Positions 61,404-64,000 of a DNA stretch of 64,000 nucleotides are shown here, piece by piece. Under the pieces are notes generated by a model. It had not been told where the DNA came from, did no database searches, and was given only the letters and a program-made list of their open reading frames with translations. Each line of letters begins with the position of its first letter. Positions within the stretch are counted from its first letter, which is position 1. Source of the stretch: DASQHY01 sp035602605. Lineage in GTDB: Bacteria; Acidobacteriota; Terriglobia; Acidiferrales; UBA7541. Both the position numbers and the translations under genes were made by a program. The stretch lies in assembly GCA_035602605.1 (NCBI GenBank), contig DATNLZ010000134.1, forward strand, positions 62,001 to 126,000. The letters are read 5' to 3'.

Positions 61404-63566
61404 CTAGCTGGCGCGAAGCGTCGCGCCGAGCTGCCTCGCGAGAGCAGCGACAATGCCGGACGTAAACTCGGTGAGTTGGGCTTCGGTAAACGTTCCTTCG
61501 CGGCTGTGCAGCCTGACGCGCACCAGTAGCGAATATTTTCCGGCCGGGACAGTTTTACCGCGGAATAAGTCCACGGCCTCGATGGAGGAAAGTTCTTCGA
61601 TGCCGGTTTGGCGAATCACCCGCGCAACATCGGCGAAGGAGGTGCCCTCGGGAAGCAGTAAAGAAAAGTCACGCTCCACGGCGGGATAACGCGGCAGCGG
61701 TTGGTAACGGCGCTGTTGTTTTGTTTTCGTGTAGTGCTGGTAGAAATCGTCGAGCGCTAGCTCGGCGAGAAAAACATCCTGCCGGATTTTGAGCCGCTCG
61801 CAAACAGATTTGGCAAGTTGTCCGGCGATGCCCGGAGAGGAACCGCCCGCTCTGCTTCCGGCGCTTGGAAACGTATTAACGTCCTGGGAATTCAGTATGT
61901 GGAAGTGCCCCGAACGTCCGCGATGCAGCCAGTTGGCCTCAGTTGGCTGCCAGGCAAACCCGCCTGCGAGTTCGCCCAGGGCGTCGAGGTCGCCCTTCAA
62001 ATCCGCGAAAGAATAGTCGCGCTGCTCTTGGTAAATGCTTTTCTCTTGTGCATCGCCGGTCGCGCCAATGGTGAGGATGCGCGTTTCGACCGGATCGGTT
62101 CCGTCGAGACGATACCCGCGCCCAAATTCGAAAAGACGCGCGTTGCGCTGGCCGTGGTTGAGATTCCATTCGAGCGCTGCGACCATCGAAACAATTCCTG
62201 TCGAGCGCAGGACCGACGCGTCTTCGGCGATGGGATTGGCGAGGCGTGCAGGAGTAACGCCATCAGGACGGAACAGTTCATCGCGCGACGGATCAACATG
62301 CGTGATGGAAATGATTTCGCGATAACCCAATCCAATCAGGCGCTCGCGCAAGCGGTCGTCGGCTTCAGCGTACGGCAATCGCGCGGCGGCTTGGTGTGCG
62401 GAAGGCATGCGCGCAGGAAATTTATCGAGGCCATAAAGCCGTGCAACTTCTTCGATGAGATCGATGCTGCGGGTAACGTCGGAGGATCGCCACGAAGGGG
62501 TCGTGCATTCCCATGCGGCCATCAGCGAGCCGGATTGACCTCGCGTCGCGTCGTTGCGCACCGGAGCAAACCCCAGCGCTTTTAGAATGGCTTCAACCTC
62601 TTTGTCGGGAATGTCCGCGCCCATTACCCGCAGAAGTTCAGCGCGCCTCAGGGTAAGCTTGGCGGGCGAAAGGCGACGCGGATATTGGTCCACAACTCCG
62701 GACGGAATTTCGCCGCCGGCTAGTTGCTGAATCAATTCCGCGCAACGCCGCGAAGCAAGGTCGGCCATTTCCGGATCGGCGCCGCGGCCGAAGCGAGTCG
62801 AAGCCTCGGTATGCAGTTTGAGGTTTTTTGCGGCGCGACGAATCGAAATCGGATCGAACCAAGCACACTCGAGAAGAACGTTTTTTGTAGCGAATGAAAT
62901 TTCCGTTGCCGACCCGCCCATGATGCCGCCAATGCCGACAGGTCGCACAGCATCGCAGACCAGGCAAACATCGCTGGGAATAGCGCGTTCGACGCCATCA
63001 AGGGTTTGTAAGGTGTCTCCGCCGGTCGGGCGGCTTGATTGGCCGGGGTCGCTTGGACGCGAGCGGCGCACGATGATGTGATGTCCGGAAATTCGATCGT
63101 AATCGAAAGCATGCAGCGGATGCCCGAGTTCGATCATGACGTAATTGGTGGCGTCTACGATGTTGTTGATGGAGGTTTGGCCGAGCGCTTCGAGCCGCTC
63201 GCGGAGCCACGCTGGCGACGGCTGGACTCGCACGCCACGAATGACTCGCGCGGTGAAGCGTCCGCAAAGATCGGGAGATTCGATGGTGACGCGAACTGCG
63301 TCGCTCGCTTTTTCCGAAGACTCGGTCAATTGCGGCGTGACATTTTTGAGTGGCAAGCGGTAAAGCGCGGCGACCTCGCGCGCGATCCCATAATGCCCAA
63401 GACAATCCGGACGATTGGTGGTGAGATCGGCGTCCAACACCGGACCGGCTTGCGAATCTTCCACGGCTCCAATGTTGACGCCTGCGAGCGAAAGGCGCGA
63501 GGCAAGGTCCTCCGGCGGAGCGGTGAAGCTCACAAATTCTTTCAGCCAGTTGGAGAGAACTTTCAT
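61404..63566 (-). CDS. pheT: Phenylalanine-tRNA ligase beta subunit, short form
   Basis: PheT with PheS charges tRNA-Phe. The 720-residue protein has the N-terminal KVLSNWLKEFV, but VNIGAVEDSQAGPVLDADLTTNRPDCLG runs straight from the start into the B1 segment: the about 105-residue EMAP/tRNA-binding OB domain of the E. coli protein (795 residues) is missing. B3/B4 editing (LGHPLHAFDYDRISG, GGIMGGSATEIS), B5, and the C-terminal FDX-ACB domain (PRYPAVERDFSLLLPEGTSF) are present. pheS is not in this window. A methyltransferase gene is immediately upstream. Confidence 0.95.
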   Translation of the reverse strand: MKVLSNWLKEFVSFTAPPEDLASRLSLAGVNIGAVEDSQAGPVLDADLTTNRPDCLGHYGIAREVAALYRLPLKNVTPQLTESSEKASDAVRVTIESPDLCGRFTARVIRGVRVQPSPAWLRERLEALGQTSINNIVDATNYVMIELGHPLHAFDYDRISGHHIIVRRSRPSDPGQSSRPTGGDTLQTLDGVERAIPSDVCLVCDAVRPVGIGGIMGGSATEISFATKNVLLECAWFDPISIRRAAKNLKLHTEASTRFGRGADPEMADLASRRCAELIQQLAGGEIPSGVVDQYPRRLSPAKLTLRRAELLRVMGADIPDKEVEAILKALGFAPVRNDATRGQSGSLMAAWECTTPSWRSSDVTRSIDLIEEVARLYGLDKFPARMPSAHQAAARLPYAEADDRLRERLIGLGYREIISITHVDPSRDELFRPDGVTPARLANPIAEDASVLRSTGIVSMVAALEWNLNHGQRNARLFEFGRGYRLDGTDPVETRILTIGATGDAQEKSIYQEQRDYSFADLKGDLDALGELAGGFAWQPTEANWLHRGRSGHFHILNSQDVNTFPSAGSRAGGSSPGIAGQLAKSVCERLKIRQDVFLAELALDDFYQHYTKTKQQRRYQPLPRYPAVERDFSLLLPEGTSFADVARVIRQTGIEELSSIEAVDLFRGKTVPAGKYSLLVRVRLHSREGTFTEAQLTEFTSGIVAALARQLGATLRAS

Positions 63567-63589
63567 CGTAGTTGTTCGGCCAGCAACAC

Positions 63590-64000
63590 TTAGCGAATGG
63601 CTACGCCGGCGATGTGCGGAGAAACCACCGGCAATGGAGCGCGAAAGTGCTCGATCTTGACGTCACGAAAGCCAGCTGTCGCAATCTCGTTCCAGGTCTC
63701 GCGATCCGGGTGGCAGCCTTCCGCAAAAAAGGTAAGCACCGGCCGCACCAAACGCTGCAAATGCCGCAGCCACGTTCCGCGCGGCGCAGCAACGTGTTCG
63801 ATGAATACGTAGCGGCCACCGGGTTTGAGGATGCGCTGAATTTCTTGGAGAACGCGATCCATATCTTCGACCGAGCAAAGGACCAGCGTGCTCACGACGG
63901 CGTCCATGCTTTGATCGGGGAGCTCGATGCGCTCGGCGATACCCGTACGCAAATCAACATGCAGGCCGCGCTTTCCGGCTTCTTTGAGAAGGGGACCTTG
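63590..64000 (-). CDS. SAM-dependent methyltransferase (5' part outside window)
   Basis: This is the C-terminal 136 residues of a class I methyltransferase of the UbiE/arsenite- or phospholipid-methyltransferase-like group. LPDQSMDAVVSTLVLCSVEDMDRVLQEIQRILKPGGRYVFIEH is the post-motif II/III region. The frame stays open to the right edge; the SAM-binding loop lies outside. The ATG-like start within the window is not the true one. It lies 23 bases upstream of pheT and is probably co-transcribed. Confidence 0.82.
   Translation of the reverse strand, partial: QGPLLKEAGKRGLHVDLRTGIAERIELPDQSMDAVVSTLVLCSVEDMDRVLQEIQRILKPGGRYVFIEHVAAPRGTWLRHLQRLVRPVLTFFAEGCHPDRETWNEIATAGFRDVKIEHFRAPLPVVSPHIAGVAIR

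Overview
The window is a chromosomal segment of a Gram-negative bacterium that looks like a member of the Acidobacteriota. The pointers are a VWFA-domain secreted protein of the kind frequent in that phylum, a large TonB-dependent receptor with an N-terminal carboxypeptidase-regulatory domain, a Ser/Thr kinase beginning with a typical 'ISHYRVLEKLGGGGMGVVYKAE' type N-terminus fused to TPR repeats, an ECF sigma / anti-sigma / HEAT-repeat cluster, and many secreted proteins. This assignment is inference; no rRNA gene is present.

The window spans the replication-origin neighbourhood. dnaA, dnaN, gyrB and gyrA lie in that order on the minus strand (46.6 to 37.8 kb). DnaA boxes occur upstream of dnaA (46.66-46.91 kb) and again between dnaA and dnaN (44.94-44.96 kb), where they abut a short run of TAC triplets resembling a DnaA-trio unwinding element. 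About 26-29 kb away, rsmG, parA and parB lie on the plus strand, and the 1.4 kb gap between rsmG and parA holds six palindromic parS sites but no gene. This dense centromere array is the most striking feature of the window. recF is absent from its usual place between dnaN and gyrB.

Region by region. 0-5 kb: HAD hydrolase (cut by the window edge), processive family-2 glycosyltransferase, exported aminopeptidase P and efp with its own promoter and leader hairpin. 5-11 kb: purB, then an operon-like ECF sigma factor, zinc-binding anti-sigma factor and two exported HEAT-repeat proteins. 11-16.3 kb: GNAT acetyltransferase, SPFH/NfeD pair, CPBP protease, FAD oxidoreductase and a decayed TolB-like beta-propeller gene. 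16.6-20.7 kb: rsmG, the parS array, parA and parB. 20.9-28.8 kb: esterase, large secreted alpha/beta hydrolase, three micro-membrane-protein genes (two encoding identical 53-residue proteins and flanking an outer-membrane protein gene), MFS transporter and DUF899 protein. 29-37.7 kb: putative glycoside hydrolase, kinase-TPR protein, PstS-like protein, cytochrome c, Tyr/Arg/Asn-rich secreted protein, VWFA protein and a small monooxygenase. 37.8-47 kb: replication genes and origin. 47-49.6 kb: beta-propeller protein, YmdB-type phosphoesterase and a decayed cytochrome c gene. 49.7-58.4 kb: an apparent metal-handling region with a Met-rich outer-membrane protein, small Cys-containing proteins, a TonB receptor, a porin-like protein and a ZnuA/ZnuB-like pair with no ATPase alongside. 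58.4-64 kb: P1-family peptidase, aldo/keto reductase, zapA, a short-form pheT and a methyltransferase cut by the window end.

No transposase, integrase, CRISPR array, tRNA or rRNA was found. The window reads mostly as stable core chromosome with lineage-specific secreted proteins.
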